Of a stretch of DNA of 64,000 nucleotides, positions 22,831-36,209 are shown piece after piece. A program made the position numbers and the translations under genes. The notes below the pieces were generated by a model that had not been told where the DNA came from, did no database searches, and was given only the letters and a program-made list of their open reading frames with translations. The stretch spans positions 9,219,844 to 9,283,843 of the forward strand of contig CM021319.1 of the NCBI GenBank assembly GCA_010645155.1, read 5' to 3'. The DNA comes from Tigriopus japonicus (taxonomy: Eukaryota; Arthropoda; Copepoda; Harpacticoida; Harpacticidae). The first letter of the stretch is position 1. Every line of letters starts with the position of its first letter.

Positions 22831-25800
22831 GGACAACAACACGTCGTAGGACAGTTGACTTGGTTGTCGTCTTGTTTTGATCCACCTCGTAAAACACACG
22901 GAGCACCAAAAAAGTTTACGATATTACTGTGGAACAGTTGGGAGTATTAGGCGCTATTAGGTAAGGAGTCCTAGGTTGTTCCTTTCTTTCCGGAGCAGAT
23001 GAAAATAATCTCTTGTGACAGCTGGATAGATATATTGGGTATGAAATTCCAAGATGGAAGCCGATAAGGTGCCTTTTGGAGAGCAAGAGAGCTCGAGGAG
23101 TCTGTCTCTATCCGTCTTTAATAGCACTTCTCACGCTATAAGTCAGTCTCGTGATTGGGCGCTCTTCCTTCAGGGAGATCAAGAAAGATTTATCTCTGAT
23201 TGAGATATTTTCGGCTGTCCGGGCGGTTGAGTTGTGGTCAATCCTCTACGTATATATATTTACGACTTTTAGTGCGAGAAAAGCTGGACTTTCTTGCTCA
23301 CCTGCAAAATGGAAAATTGAGTTATAAAACAAGCGGTTTTGGTCTCTGCTCTATTCGGAGAGGTGCGAGACGAGAATTGGAGGGGATGGCAATAAAACGG
23401 AGATCCATTTCGTTTAATTCCGAAGGTGAAGCAAATTTAGGGCTAAAAATTAGTTGTCGGAATTTTTAATCGAGATAAAGCAGTGCTTATCTGAGAATGC
23501 AAGCGAAAAGAGAGGTGCAAATGCAGATGAATGTTCCGATAACATATCTCTTCAATGACTACTCCCTCAAAAATTGATTGTTGCTTATGATATCTCCTTT
23601 TTACATTTATACGTCTGGACGAGGTAATTAGGTAAAATACTCTCCAAGGAGCCCTTAATTTGTCCCTAAAGTCATAATCGTCCTCAAATATCTCTAACAA
23701 CCTTGCCATAGTAACTTTTATGACCGTTGTCTACTGAAGTCATGCAAAGCACTACTCAATTCTAGAAATAAAAAATGGAACGTCGAACTCCTCATGTTCC
23801 TCATAACAAAAAGCAAATAGAGAGATCAGCCAATTAAACATTCTAATAAGCCCCCCCCCCCTCTAAAAAAGATGATCCTCTGACAAATGGAACTAAAACG
23901 AAACAAGGGGCCGCCTTTATATATTTGCATGGTTGAATGAGGTCATAAAGAGTTTGAGAATTGTCACGGCAGAGTTTTTTTTATTACTTAGAGCAATAAT
24001 GCGAGACGTGTGCGCCGCGAATTCCCGAAACTTACCTTTTTTATGTCACTTTCCTGAACAAATGAGTAATAATCACGAACACTACGGGGTTATTCCTGTT
24101 TGAACTGATGAACATCGTTCCTACCCTTCTTCAATAACTTTCCTGAAGCAACTAACGTGACAGAAGTCAGACAGAATCAGTCGGGTCATCAGAATACGGG
24201 GTTGCCGGCGAGCTTCTTCGAGGGCAGTTTTGTTGAAGGGCGTTTCGCGCGTCAAATCGCCGGTGTTGGTTGAAAGTGCGAGGGAAAGCCGAGATTCTGT
24301 CATGGGAAGGGCGGAGAGAGGGGTGGAAGTTGGATTGAGGATTGAGGACGGAACAAGACGACTCGGTTTACTTGTTGTTGCAGACAATCTACGAGACAAG
24401 AAGAATTCGACAAATATTTGCGAAATTCATTTAAATGATAAACCTAGCTCGGGTTTCAAGACTGTCAACCCGACAATCAGGAAGGGAAAAAGAGGAAGAA
24501 ATGGAGGAAATGGAAGTTTATAGAGAGCGAGAGTGCGATGAGAGATCGGAAATAGGACCATTTGATTGGCTTTTTTAGGTCGGAAATGGAAAGAATTGGT
24601 GTTAGAGCGAAGGAAAAGCCCTTAAAGTGTTCTATTTATCAATCAGGGAAGAAATATGGTTTGAAAACGATCGAACTTCATTGCAACAGAATACATAGCG
24701 AGCGTCATTTAGATATTTATTCCATGATAAAAACCCACTTAATGGTTCTTTTTTGTATGCTACCATCATTACAGCGTCGCAATACTCGTTTAAAGCGTTT
24801 TTCACTAAAGATTTCATTGATAAGATACACTAAATATCTGACTAAAAGTGTTAATTCATCCATCGATCTGATGGACCTTTCGACACCATAACATTTGAAA
24901 GTTTTTGGTCGGAGATGCTCATTAGTTTCTCGATTATTCTTTTGAGACCGAGAAGAATCATGGTTTCTGAGAACCAGTTGCGAATCTTGTGTTTCTTGAA
25001 TATACTGTATGGTCGACTTCTTCGTCAGACGTTGGTTGTTGCATTGTGCACTCTTGGTGAGAGTTCGAAGGGAGCTTGTTAGCGTTCTGAATCTTTAAGA
25101 GGTAGATGTAGATGTCCTGCTGATTTGTTTGCCTGGCTAATGGAAGAAAAAAGAGCAGATTCTTTTTGCCCTCCATCCATCCTGGGACTTCATGAGTCTA
25201 CAAACTGTGCCTACATCGGCCAAAACAATCCCGAGCTCGTGCGGAGTTTTGGAATCCAAAACCTCGTGCCAGGCGAAAATAAAAAGGCGCCCATGATTGG
25301 TGTCTTGAATATCAAGCGACATGACCTGGTTAGCCAAGTCTGGGGAGCCTGTCACTTTTTGAACTGAAATGAAATGCTTAAAGTAGATTTTCCTCTCTAG
25401 GCTATTGTGCAACCAAAAAGTATCCAATGGGAGTGAAGTGAGTAGGTGCAAATATGATAATCACCCCCATTCCCATGTCCAAAGTCAAGGGGGGAAGGAA
25501 GCTGAGTATCGATGGCAGTAAATCCTCCCTGATCAATACTGCTTGTCACCTCCTGTTCCCTATCCACTCGAATGGTTCTCGTCTAGTCTGATCAGGGTTG
25601 CTGGAGGGAAGCGGCAGTAATCGATGATGCTTTTGAATCTATTTGTAAGTAGGTGAAGTGGTGAAATTATGGCAACCCTGAGAGATGGACCGGATATGTA
25701 TAATGGTGCTCGAACGAGAATGGGTTTTTATGCACATGCCCTTGTTTCAACGAGATAACCAACCATTGGTTCAGTATGAAAAGGATGACAAGACTCAAAA

Positions 25801-28800
25801 GTTGACGTAGACGTTTGCAAAGGGCGTTAGTTTTGACGAGGATATCTTTTTGCAATGAGTTTCTGTCAGTTCCGGCTTCTTTGCCAACGTCACTAATGCT
25901 GGTTGAATTACCTGAAATCTTTGCTCTTAAATTGCGAGTTCAAAGCATTTTCCTGATGAAAGACACAGATTTGTCTTATCACATAATTAGGTTCCCCTTC
26001 TGACTAGATAAAATAACCTTCAACCCTCAGGGTTGCTGAGGAGTCCCAGATACAACTTAATCCTCACATCTTAATTCACAATCACCTACCCACTCGAATT
26101 GGCATGAACCAACCTTAGTAAAATTGATTTACTAAAAGCACTAAACCTTTGATCTCTGCTCAAATGGCAATCCTGATCCAGATGGGATCTAGGTGGTCTA
26201 TTTGTGAATTCAGTTTGCGGTGGATTCTTGTCCTGGCTCTTCTGAGGAGGTTGAAAACGTCTCCAAATCTTCGTTGTCTTCTCATCAAGATAAGATCATC
26301 CTGCAACACCACCATTGTTCTGGCTAATTCCTTGCGCCCTACATAAGTGAGGTTTGACAACACTTCATTTTCATGCCACCAAGGTAAAGCCACCTTCAAT
26401 AGAGGTGTTGAACTTTAAAAATATTCCAAAGCTATGTGTGGTCCTCAGAAATCAGTGTGACCGATATAAGCACTGTGCAAACTAACTCGTTCAGAGTTTC
26501 TTGTGAATATCGTGGTGGTTTTCGAAAGGTTGCCCTCAGAGTTAAGTCGTTCCTTACATCGAGTTGGAAAAATGTCTTCCTGAAAAATAGCTTTTTCATC
26601 AGTGATGCTATCAGACGCCATCATCTCACATCGGTCGGACCCCTTTGCGAATGGCAATAAAATTCAATATCTCTTTATGCATCATTAGCCATCTAAAGTT
26701 GGTTCACGCCGTGGCAAAGGAATCTTCCATGCAGACAAATCGACGAAATATCACACGTAAAAAGTGACTCATCCGAACCCTGTGTGAAGATCTTCAACCC
26801 TGAGGTCTTGATTTACCGAAGCTCAATATATTAGATGAAAGTCTTCAATGGAGGCTCACGATGAGGAATTGGCTGACTCATCATGGTCCTAAACTTTCGC
26901 GCAACACCAAGTCCCATCATACATCTTTTAAAAGCGATTTTATAGCTGAATAATATGGGCGTGAGACAGTTGAAATGCTCAATGGAAACTCATTTCTCGG
27001 CATCTTTCTCTGAATTATTGGCCCTCCACTGGTCATGGAGTGTTGCCTTGTCAAGAACCCAACTGTGAGCAACTCCCATAAATGCTGCTCGGAAATTCTT
27101 TCCAGCTCTCATTCGGCATTGTTGTCCATTAAAAATGAATTCACAAAACCCATGGCCGGTTCCAACACTGTTTGAAATATTCCATTTCATTTGGCTAATA
27201 TCTGTCCAGATTCACCAAACAAACCGTCAAGGAACACACTACAAACTACGATGAATGCAGTATTCATTGTTGGTGGAATTTGACCAAGGACAAGCATGGG
27301 AAAAATCCCGACATATCGAAATGGCAACCCTTTCATGGGAGATTAAGAAATGCCAGGGTTATGTTCAGCTGATTGCCAATACATTGCCAACATTTGTATA
27401 CCTACATATAAGATACAATACTCTAACAATATCTCACAGTGGTTGATTAAGTGGCGGGAGTTATTCAAAACGTCGTGACAGACTCATTAAGAATTATGAA
27501 CTGTGAAAAAATGATCTCAGTTTGAGCCCTTTGGCTGTTGAGCGACTGAGCTTCATCCAGCAACTGGAGCCACATTTCCAGGCTTCACAGATTGAAGAGA
27601 ACCACCAGCCTGGCATTAAAGTGGAGAGTTGGTGGGGTTCTGCTTGATGATAGATCTGGCTTGGCCACAGATTTGGAGATCATTAGAGCTTCCTGGAATC
27701 AAGGATGTTATGAAGATCCGTGAGGATGTCTTTCAATTAAGTGAAAATTGTCGATTTTTCTCTTGATTAATGATTCAAAGAAATCCATCAGACTCACGAG
27801 AAAAAACGATCCCATTTCTCAAACAATCCACTGGTGAACGTTTAATTGGTGGGCGAGGATAAGGGCTTATATATTATACTACAAAGGTGTCAAGAAGGTT
27901 ATTACAATGTTGATGGTTATTGCTCTCTCATCAATGGACACGTTTCACTCACCCTTTCATTTGATCCATGAATGTGAGGAAGAGTATTTTCTTCCCCCAA
28001 TTTGAACGTACCAAGCATTCAAAGGGTGCAGGGTACAATAAGTAGCATTTGATCCCGGCAAAGAACCCTCTACATTCTCTCAGCTAAGCCGGGAGAAAAT
28101 GGACAAAGTAGAGAGTGGGAGTGCTTCTTGGACCCATGTTTCAATTATTCACCCTCCCTTTCACTTAGTAGACACGTCTCATACTTTTTTAAGCTATGTG
28201 CGACTCCTACTTTCAAGCATAACGTCAAGAAGTTTTGAGTCTACGGATCCATCTCGACAGGATATCAACAATAATACATCTGGGTCAGCGTGACCATTTC
28301 CAGTTGTTCAAAAATAGGCCGTCTCGTGTTCAGAAGTTTGTAACCCTTAGATGAGGTCCATTTGTCGAGGATAAAGGGGAAGATGATGACGCTCTCATGA
28401 CAAAGCGCTCTTGAACTTGCGTAGACGGATGAGACAGTGGATGTCATTTCGCATTTTGTCTCCTCACTTTGGGTTTAGGGGCTACGATGCCTGAAGAACA
28501 ACGTTTTATGCTCTCTAGAGTGGAAATAAGAAGGCTTAGAGGGGGAAAAGGTTTCATGAACTCCATGAACTCACTGGGATTGGACCAAAGTTTTCAAAGT
28601 GGATGTCACCTCTTTCATGTCCATCCAACTGAATCTTTACCAAACATTCTAAAACATGAGCTGGTAAGAAAATTGTAAATAACTGTTTGAATGAAGGACG
28701 CTTTTCGTTGAGATGGTGGACCTCGTCAATCTCTCGGGCCGGGGTAAATCCCTTGATGACACCAAATGAAGGGAAATGAGATGAGATCTCGTCCCATCTT

Positions 28801-31800
28801 AAAAAAAGAGAGTCAATGTCTCGTTGAATGTGTTGAAAGAGTTTTCAATACTGAATGACTGCATGACTGGGCAAGTTCCAAAACTCTTTGGGCACTTGGG
28901 TGGTCAAAACCCACAAAACAATACAATCCCCCCGTTTGCATCCCGCTTGGTATTGGGCATTTTTCATTTAGGACTTGTTTTTGAAATTTGAATTTTAAAT
29001 TTTCTGACCTGTCCTCACGCTATGAAACTGGTTGGTCTCAATGAAAAGGCAAATGATTTCGGTTGTGTGGTCTTAATTTCTCAATTGCCAAGCTGTGGAT
29101 GAAGAGGAAATACTCATGGTTTGATCTCAAAGCCACCTCACTGTGAATGAAAACTATTTCTATTCATCCTCAAAACCTTGAACAATCCTCAAAAATGGGG
29201 GCTCGTCTCACTGACCGTATTCTCACACAAAACTACTACTCTACGGCATAAGTGTTCTCCACAAGAGAGCTTTTTCACTTTCAAGCGTTGAGAATCAGTA
29301 GTGATTAGTGGGATGTTGTTGAGGCTGTGGAAAATGTGTAGAAATACAATTCAGGGTTTGGGGAGCCAACGCTTTTGGGAAGTCACGCTGACTGTGTTTC
29401 CTGACCCAGACTTGAGTAGTTAAGTGTGGCTTTGTTCAGAAGTCACTTTGAGCTCTCTTCGTGGGCTAGTAATAGGTGAGCTACAAGAGATACCTGCTAG
29501 GACGGATGGGTTGGGATCGTCCGAGCTCTTTTTTCTCCACAATACGGATAGATGATGGTTGGTCGTGGGGACTGAATCACACTACTGTGTGTCTCTTTGA
29601 TTCAAGAGCTAAGGATGATGGTACAAGATTTGAAAAGAAATGAATTGAAAGAATTCACTGTCATGCATGCCCACAGGAACCATGAGTCTTTCAGGGAGGG
29701 TCAGTTTTTTAGCACGGAGAAATTTCTCAACCTGTCCGTAACTGAATTCATTGGGATGTCCGAGGCTTTTGAATCAAAAATAACTATCAATCCGTTGAGA
29801 TGTTGAGTTTGTATATTTTTAGACAACGTTTGTCAGGACATGATCGGTTCCCTTGAGGCAAACTCTATCAATGAGATAGAGACGAATGGGTCGCCAATGT
29901 TGACGCGCTAATGACATCTCCGTCAGTGAGGCTTTCATGTTCAATGACGCTTGCATAAAAGCCATAAAGTCTGAGATTCCCAGGGGATAGCCATTTACCA
30001 GCCCATCCAGCTCATTTCGAATAGACAAACCCGTGATCCTACCCTCGTGTAAGTCTCCAACAAGCTCCCACAACTCATTGTGCTTGATTTAATCAGGACA
30101 TTTGTTCCTGCCAAGAAGCGAGTCACTTTTACTCTCACTCTCTCAAGAGCGGCGAAAAGCTCACCGAACACGATTGTCACACATGGCTTTTGTCTTGAAC
30201 TTAACATTGCCCTAAATATCCTCCAAAGAAGAGAATATCCATTGGCTCAATTTGATCAACCCTCAAGTTGAACAAATAGTTCCAATGGGTGGAGTTTTTA
30301 TGACTCTCCTTTCCCGAAAGGAATTGTCTCCAAGGTTGCTAATTTAGTGGAAGTAAGAAAGACGGATCCTGCCAAAATTTCACGTCAGGTAAAAAGTGTT
30401 CCATACTCACGAGACATTGCTCGAATGTCCCCTCATGTGTTCCTCCCCTCTAATCCCAACCAGACTGCGTGCCATATTTCAAAGTGTGTGGAACCCCTTT
30501 TTGCATTTGAAGATCCCAACGAACGAAGCGAAGGTTTCTTGGCGACATCGACCATGTTTCCAACCAAGATGCGTGGTTCCAGTTTGATTCACTCAATGGA
30601 GGGATATTCATCCCAAAGCCCAAGAAGAAAGGTTTTCACTCGGGGAACGAAGCAAATGATGCCATCAAGACAAGATGGAATCAAAATCCACTCACACGAA
30701 GCTCACTGAGAGATGTATTGGTCTTTTGCATACCCTCCGATCAATGATTGACGAATTCAGATGTTCTCACAATACCTCATTCTTATTGTCTATCTGAATG
30801 AATCCATCCAACTTTCAACCATCTATGATTGAAATTTCACGATAAATTTTAACAGTGGTATTCTGGTTGGGTGTAGAAAATTAGCCACATTTATCAAAAT
30901 GCTTGCAAATACAATGAAGTAATGCGATGTAATGGGGGATAAATGAGAGGACATCAAGACGAGAGAACCCCAAGGGGGTACAATGCCAAGCAAAACAGAC
31001 ACAAACACATGCACCACCACCCTTTCCAAATGAACGAGAAATGAGTGCCAAGGGAGAAAGAGAAAGAGGTAGCGAATTTCGCCGTTCTTTCTCTCCACCA
31101 AATGTGAATATTCACGAGATGAGTTTACGGAGCATTGTGTCACAACCTGGCAATCAAATCAGTTGTGAAAGAAAACAGACCTTGGTAACGGGAACAGATT
31201 GAAGACTATTTTTTGTTGTGAAGACACTTGAAAAGTGGCTTTAAGTTTGGCCACAATGATTGAATGAAAAAGGCTTGTTTTGAAGCGGATCGGGTTCAGG
31301 TTGAAGGTTTTTCCTAAGAGGAAGATCACGTTACTCTGTCAATATCCGAAATTGGGAAAACTATTTTGACAGCGGTCTGGTGATTCGCCATAAGGGACCG
31401 AGTTACATACACATGTCTCATTATGACTGACAAATTTCGAAACCCAGGCTTGACTTCTTACTTGGGGAGTTGTCCGAAATTGGATTATTCAGACGAAGCC
31501 CGAGTACATGGCAATTTTAGAGGTCTAACTGGCCATTATAATGGCATTACGACGGCTTGGCCTCATTTACCTCCGCGGTTATGATTCTTTATCAATAATG
31601 CAGTTGTGGGTTTTTGCATTCCACGGTGACTTGAGGAAAAGGTAATTGAATAATTCCTGGTTTTGGAGCACCTGGACCCCAACCACGAGATTGTTTTAGT
31701 CTTTGGAGAGGGGTCTTCTGTCTTCTCAAGAACTGACACGAGTTCCAATAATGTCCATGTGTGAGCCAACTACATATGGGTAAAAGACAGCATTTAAAGT

Positions 31801-32073
31801 GATAAATGGAAGCGGCGTTCCAACATCATTGATCACCAAAAGCGAAAATTTAGTCCACTTTCCAGATGGAATTTCAACCCTTGACCAGGGTTCCGATTTC
31901 AACTGTCTATACTTTAAAGTTATTTTTTATTATAAATGATAAATCATTTGTGTAGTGTTATCACAAAAATTAGGTTTCAGCTCGGATGTTAAGTACATTA
32001 ATTCAAGTGGCTTGAGTATACCATACTCGGCAACCACTTTGGAGTTATGGCCCACCAAATTTGACTAGTTTGC
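22831..32073. other. Non-coding stretch, no supported gene
   Basis: I see no recognisable gene or bounded transposon. A run of eleven C lies at 23,851-23,861. The longest open frame (30,272-30,709, plus, 145 codons) is within chance length, and a second frame over the same bases looks equally protein-like. The motif CAGGGTTGC occurs repeatedly in this half of the window, for example near 25,577, 26,024 and, inverted, 25,672. Confidence 0.45.
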
Positions 32074-32235
32074 TCAGGGGCTCACAGAATTTAGTGGGCT
32101 TAGGGGCCCACAATTAAACAATCATAGAGCTTTGGGCCCACAAGTTCAGTACAGTGGATGGCTCTTGGGCTTACTTTTTTAAAATTTCCCCATGGCTCTT
32201 GGGCCCAAAAAAATCACACCGGTTGCTGACCCCTG
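32074..32235. mobile_element. Possible small hAT-like element (MITE) with CAGGGG ends
   Basis: The left end reads CAGGGGCTCACAG and the right end, reverse-complemented, CAGGGGTCAGCAACC, the latter resembling ends typical of hAT superfamily elements. Between them, copies of GGGCCCA occur several times, like subterminal transposase-binding repeats. The inverted ends match only over about the first ten bases and the flanking eight bases (AGTTTGCT and GTTTAGTA) do not form a clear duplication. The right end alone is more convincing than the pair. Confidence 0.3.
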
Positions 32236-35200
32236 GTTTAGTAGAACATTGTTTATTGTTCAATACCGCTCTGAGACACCAGAATGTGTTTACATAAATA
32301 GAGTATAGGCACGTCTGGTCAAAACATTTAAAGGAGAATGGTAAGAAAGAAAAATCTGAATATGACCTTTCAATAATTACAGACATGATCTAGTATAGTC
32401 TCTGTATTTATAAGTTGCTTTAAATGGAGACTATTTATACTATACTTTGGAAAACTCGAGCCATTTGAATTAATGCACTTAACAACCAAACCTTAATCTT
32501 TTGTTAGGGATATTGACTTTTTTAGTGAATGTTCTCTTCTATCGTTTGGTTTACGTCTCTATTACAATACTTAGCAGAGCTTCATATTGATTAATCCAAA
32601 CAACCTTTAGGCTGTTTCGATCAACCTTTTAATTTGCATTCATTAAACCGAGTCTTTGATTCCAACTGAAGGTCATTCAAAGCTAATCTGCATGTATTGT
32701 CAAGAAACTAAATTGATCCATCTCTGTTATTCACGGGTGAATCGAGCAACCCTGTTTAAAACGTGAAAGGGGTTACCATCACTCCAAAGCTGATAGAATG
32801 TGAGTATGAGTGCTTCTTGTCGTTCATACGCATTCGAGTTTAACAACTGGACTTTGCTCAACCCTTGACTCGACGTCCACCTATTCACATTGACTCAATG
32901 GACCCGAAATCGGTTACAAAAGAGAGGGGACAAAATAAGAAATGGGCGACTGCAAATGGATTCTCGGACTGTGTTATTCGAACGACGAACCAGCCATTGT
33001 ATTTCGAATAAACCCCGTTTACGGCGTACAAGCCTTACAACTGTCCAATGATCTTTTATTCAATGGACACTTGGTTTGGTGAAGCTCTGGATACATATTG
33101 TGTGTGGATGTGTCTAGAATGTGACTTGGTGACTAACAAGGGTCGTTGAGAGTCGAATTTATTTTCCACGGCTTTCTCCCAGGTCATTTCCGGTTCTCCA
33201 CACCAAGATGAGAAACATTCCAACCTCATGGACCCAATTCATCTCGAGCAAATCTGCGATTTCCCAAGATATTTGAAACCAGACTTTGTTACTTTTTGTC
33301 ACTCAATCATCGTTGAACTAGGCAATTGAAATTTTTCGTGTCTTTATGGCGAGCGGAGTATTTTAGAAAATATATGAGAGAGAACTGACTGGTTGTATAT
33401 AGAGATCTCTATTGCCTTTGGGAGTTGAACACAAGACGTAACAAAAACTACAATACCTTCTTGTCCCCTCATTCGTCGGTATTGTTCTGAGTTTTCTTTT
33501 GTTTTGTGCGGAAAGATGAGATTTATTTCCGCTTCTCATGAAAAGAGATCCAGTTCCAGTCTTTGAACAAAAACCCATAAACCAAGTTGGGATGCCAAGT
33601 CTCATTTTATTAACATTATTTCAAGTTCTCCAACTCGGATCCATTTTAATTTCACTCTTTTTAGCAGTTCTACTTTGGATACTGGTAGTAGTGGTGGTGG
33701 TTCATTTAATCAATTTGAACTTTCAACTCTTATTCCGCCCTCAAAAAAGAGGGTTCAAAAGAAGACCCGACATAGATAAAAGTCAATTTCTTTGGAATGG
33801 GGTGGAATCCTTTAATGGAATTTCCATACAGAAGGCGCATGTGATTTTCTCTCCCATTCATTTCGAGACCCACCAGATTTAGGGGATTGGCAGTGCTTGT
33901 TCCAATTTTTATTTGATAATGTTCCACTTGATGAGGCTTCATGGCATCAAATACGCTCACAATACAGCACACACTGTCGTTTCCAGAGTTTCATTTCAGT
34001 TCGTTAGCTTAGAATAGTGGGACTCAGCAGGGTTCCTTCATCTTATTCAGAGTCCGGAAGAAGAGCCTCGTGTCCCTGGATCACGGCGTCCCTGGAACGG
34101 GAACCGTATTCGAGGGATCCACATCGTTGAGGAACTCGAGAAGAGAGGGGAACCCAATCCATCTTGCTCTCGTCAGTTAGGAGGAAGTTACGTCAACGGA
34201 TCCGACATCTCTTGATTTCACGTTTTAAGGTTCGCCATTTTGCTTTCTCCGTCTATAATATTGAAACAAATTAGTAGAAGGTGCACAGGCATAAAAGACG
34301 ATTTTTTTTCGTGGATCAAATCAAGGTCATTTATATAATCCATATTTTTTAGTTGGCTGGATGACTTTCCCAACAAAAGAGTTGGTAAAAAATTGAAAAA
34401 ATGCTGAAATAGCCGGGAAAAAAATAAAATATTCCTAAAAATGTGGGGGGTCTTGTGCTCATTCATTAGTGCGGTATATTTTGAACATCTGGTGCCCGTT
34501 TTAACGGATCTTTTGTCAAGGAATGAATATTATTAATAATAGTTTTTTTCCAGTGACAAACGTATTTGAAAAATGAAAATGGACGGAAACAATCATAAAT
34601 GTGAGCAAGCTGGAATTTCCAAAAGGGAAGTAAATTTAAACATTTTTCCTAAGATTCATGAATAAATACTATATAACCACATACTTTATAGAGATAAATT
34701 CACAAAATAGTTGATACATTTCGAAAAAAAGGTGTTGAGACAGAAAGAGAGTTGAAAAAGTCGCTTAAAATCGATTCTCTGAAATACTGATTCAATTACT
34801 TAAAAATAATTTTGAAAATGAAAAATTGCATCAAAATTTATTTTCCGTTCCCTACCTATTTCATTTACAGTTAAATCAGACAGAGGTTTTGAGATCAATT
34901 TTGAGACTTTCTACCGACAATTATATTGCAATGTTGATGAAACCTCGTGACTTTTAAAGAACTTTAAAAATTTCTTTCACTTACTAACAAGTAGTTCAAG
35001 TATGAAGCCACTCCTCGAGACCTAATAAACGGTTAATATTACATTTATGATGAGGTCGGAAGCACGGAAAAAAGAAACCACGTGAGTAAATTGGCTCACT
35101 TTATGGCACCACTTGTTTTTTGGAAGGAGATGGCGGATCGGAATTGGATTTGCTCCCTTTTGTCTTGAATTAGGTGAGGGTGGAGAAAATGAGATCAATT

Positions 35201-35529
35201 TATGGTTCAATGGTTTGCTTGCCTACAGTACAACACCTTCTATCTTGTCCCATCACGCCATCGACAAACTCAGACAGACAATGAGACAGCAAAGAATTAA
35301 CTTGGGTAAATACAAAAATAGAGTTCACGCGTGCTACAAGCAAAACCTCGGAGACCTTTCACAACCATGAACAACTCATTTTCTTTTAATTCATTTCTTT
35401 TACTCATTGCAATTTTGTTCCATCATGCATCAAAGGTACAGTGCACCCTATCACTTCCGCCATTTCGCATTTCCCACCATCGAATCTGCAAAGAATGTCA
35501 ACTTACTGGGTGAAAAAAAACAACCCGAG
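32236..35529. other. AT-rich intergenic DNA upstream of the cuticle gene
   Basis: No gene is supported. The stretch 34,200-35,030 is especially AT-rich. It may include regulatory DNA for the cuticle gene, but no specific site can be argued from sequence alone. Confidence 0.45.
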
Positions 35530-35566
35530 TATTTAAAGCCAGATCATCCTGAGAATGATCATCAGT
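35530..35566 (+). promoter_or_regulatory. Core promoter of the cuticle gene: TATA box and initiator
   Basis: TATTTAAA at 35,530-35,537 lies 34 bases before the A of TCAGT (35,562-35,566), the arthropod initiator. This is the textbook spacing for RNA polymerase II in arthropods. Transcription would start at about 35,564, giving a 5' leader of 60 bases before the ATG at 35,624. TATA-driven promoters are common for strongly and stage-specifically expressed cuticle genes. Confidence 0.75.
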
Positions 35567-35623
35567 CGCCATTTGATTGTGTTCAAACTCAGTGTTCCAA
35601 ACACGACCCCTTTTTTCTCTGCC

Positions 35624-36090
35624 ATGAAGGTACCTCACCTCGGTTTTCACCCAAGTTTTTAAAAAAATCCACTGATAATCCATTTACTATTTATTTCTAG
35701 TGTGCCATCCGGGCTCTAATCATGGTTTGTACTTTGGCCATTTTCGTTCGGGCCAAACCAGACCCTAATTACGGCCACGGAGGCCATGGAGGAGGTGGAG
35801 GTGGGGGTGGAGGTGGAGGAGGGGGTGGCTATTACCAATATGGTTACAAAGTCCACGATGGATACCATGGAACCGATTTTGGTCATAGTGAGAAACGGAA
35901 CGGCGGACACACCACCGGAAAATATCACGTGAAGCTCCCTGATGGTCGTCTTCAAACAGTGCATTATAATGTCGATGGATACAAGGGTTATGTGGCCGAT
36001 GTCCAATATAGTGGTTATGGACACCATCCGCAAGGTCACGGAGGACATGGGGGTGGTGGCGGGGGTGGAGGGGGTGGATACCATGGATAA
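35624..36090 (+). CDS. Cuticle protein, RR (chitin-binding) family, pro-resilin-like
   Basis: Two coding exons, 35,624-35,629 (only Met-Lys) and 35,701-36,090, are joined across a 71-base GT-AG intron, giving 131 residues. A two- to four-codon first exon followed by the signal peptide is the usual design of arthropod cuticle genes. Residues 1-20 are a signal peptide (MKCAIRALIMVCTLAIFVRA). Residues 27-45 are glycine-rich with a run of 14 Gly, residues about 46-107 form the RR domain, and 114-128 are a second glycine run. The domain shows YYQYGYKVHDG, the HSEKRNGG turn, KYHVKLPDGRLQTVHY and GYKGYVADVQY, matching the extended RR consensus of chitin-binding cuticle proteins, closest to RR-2/pro-resilin forms. 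The protein would be secreted by epidermis and bind chitin, the glycine runs giving flexibility. An ATG at 35,367 with a later donor could give another start but would add a second hydrophobic segment, so I prefer 35,624. Confidence 0.93.
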
Positions 36091-36180
36091 ACAACCTTTC
36101 GTCAAAGCCTACCCTACCTTGATGTCCAAGGTTAATCAACCAACAACGCCTTCAGCAGTATGTGATGTACAAAAATAATC

Positions 36181-36186
36181 AATAAA
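36181..36186 (+). terminator. Polyadenylation signal AATAAA of the cuticle gene
   Basis: A canonical AATAAA lies 91 bases after the stop codon. Cleavage would be expected about 10-30 bases later, giving a 3' untranslated region of roughly 110 bases. Confidence 0.7.
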
Positions 36187-36209
36187 AGAGTTTTATCTGA
36201 ACAAAAGAG

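Noticed and set aside
25577..25681. 105-base candidate MITE with CAGGGTTGC / GCAACCCTG ends
   Set aside because: The inverted ends are only nine bases and the flanking eight bases (AGTCTGAT, AGAGATGG) do not match.
30272..30709. 145-codon open frame, plus strand
   Set aside because: About the longest frame expected by chance in 64 kb on six frames, another frame over the same bases is equally protein-like, and no family is recognised.
30823..31143. 106-codon minus-strand frame with hydrophobic stretches
   Set aside because: Hydrophobic runs arise from T-rich sequence; no signal peptide start, promoter or homology is recognisable.
35716..36139. Long open frames on the minus strand opposite the cuticle gene
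   Set aside because: They are mirror frames caused by the glycine-codon repeats and codon bias of the real plus-strand gene.
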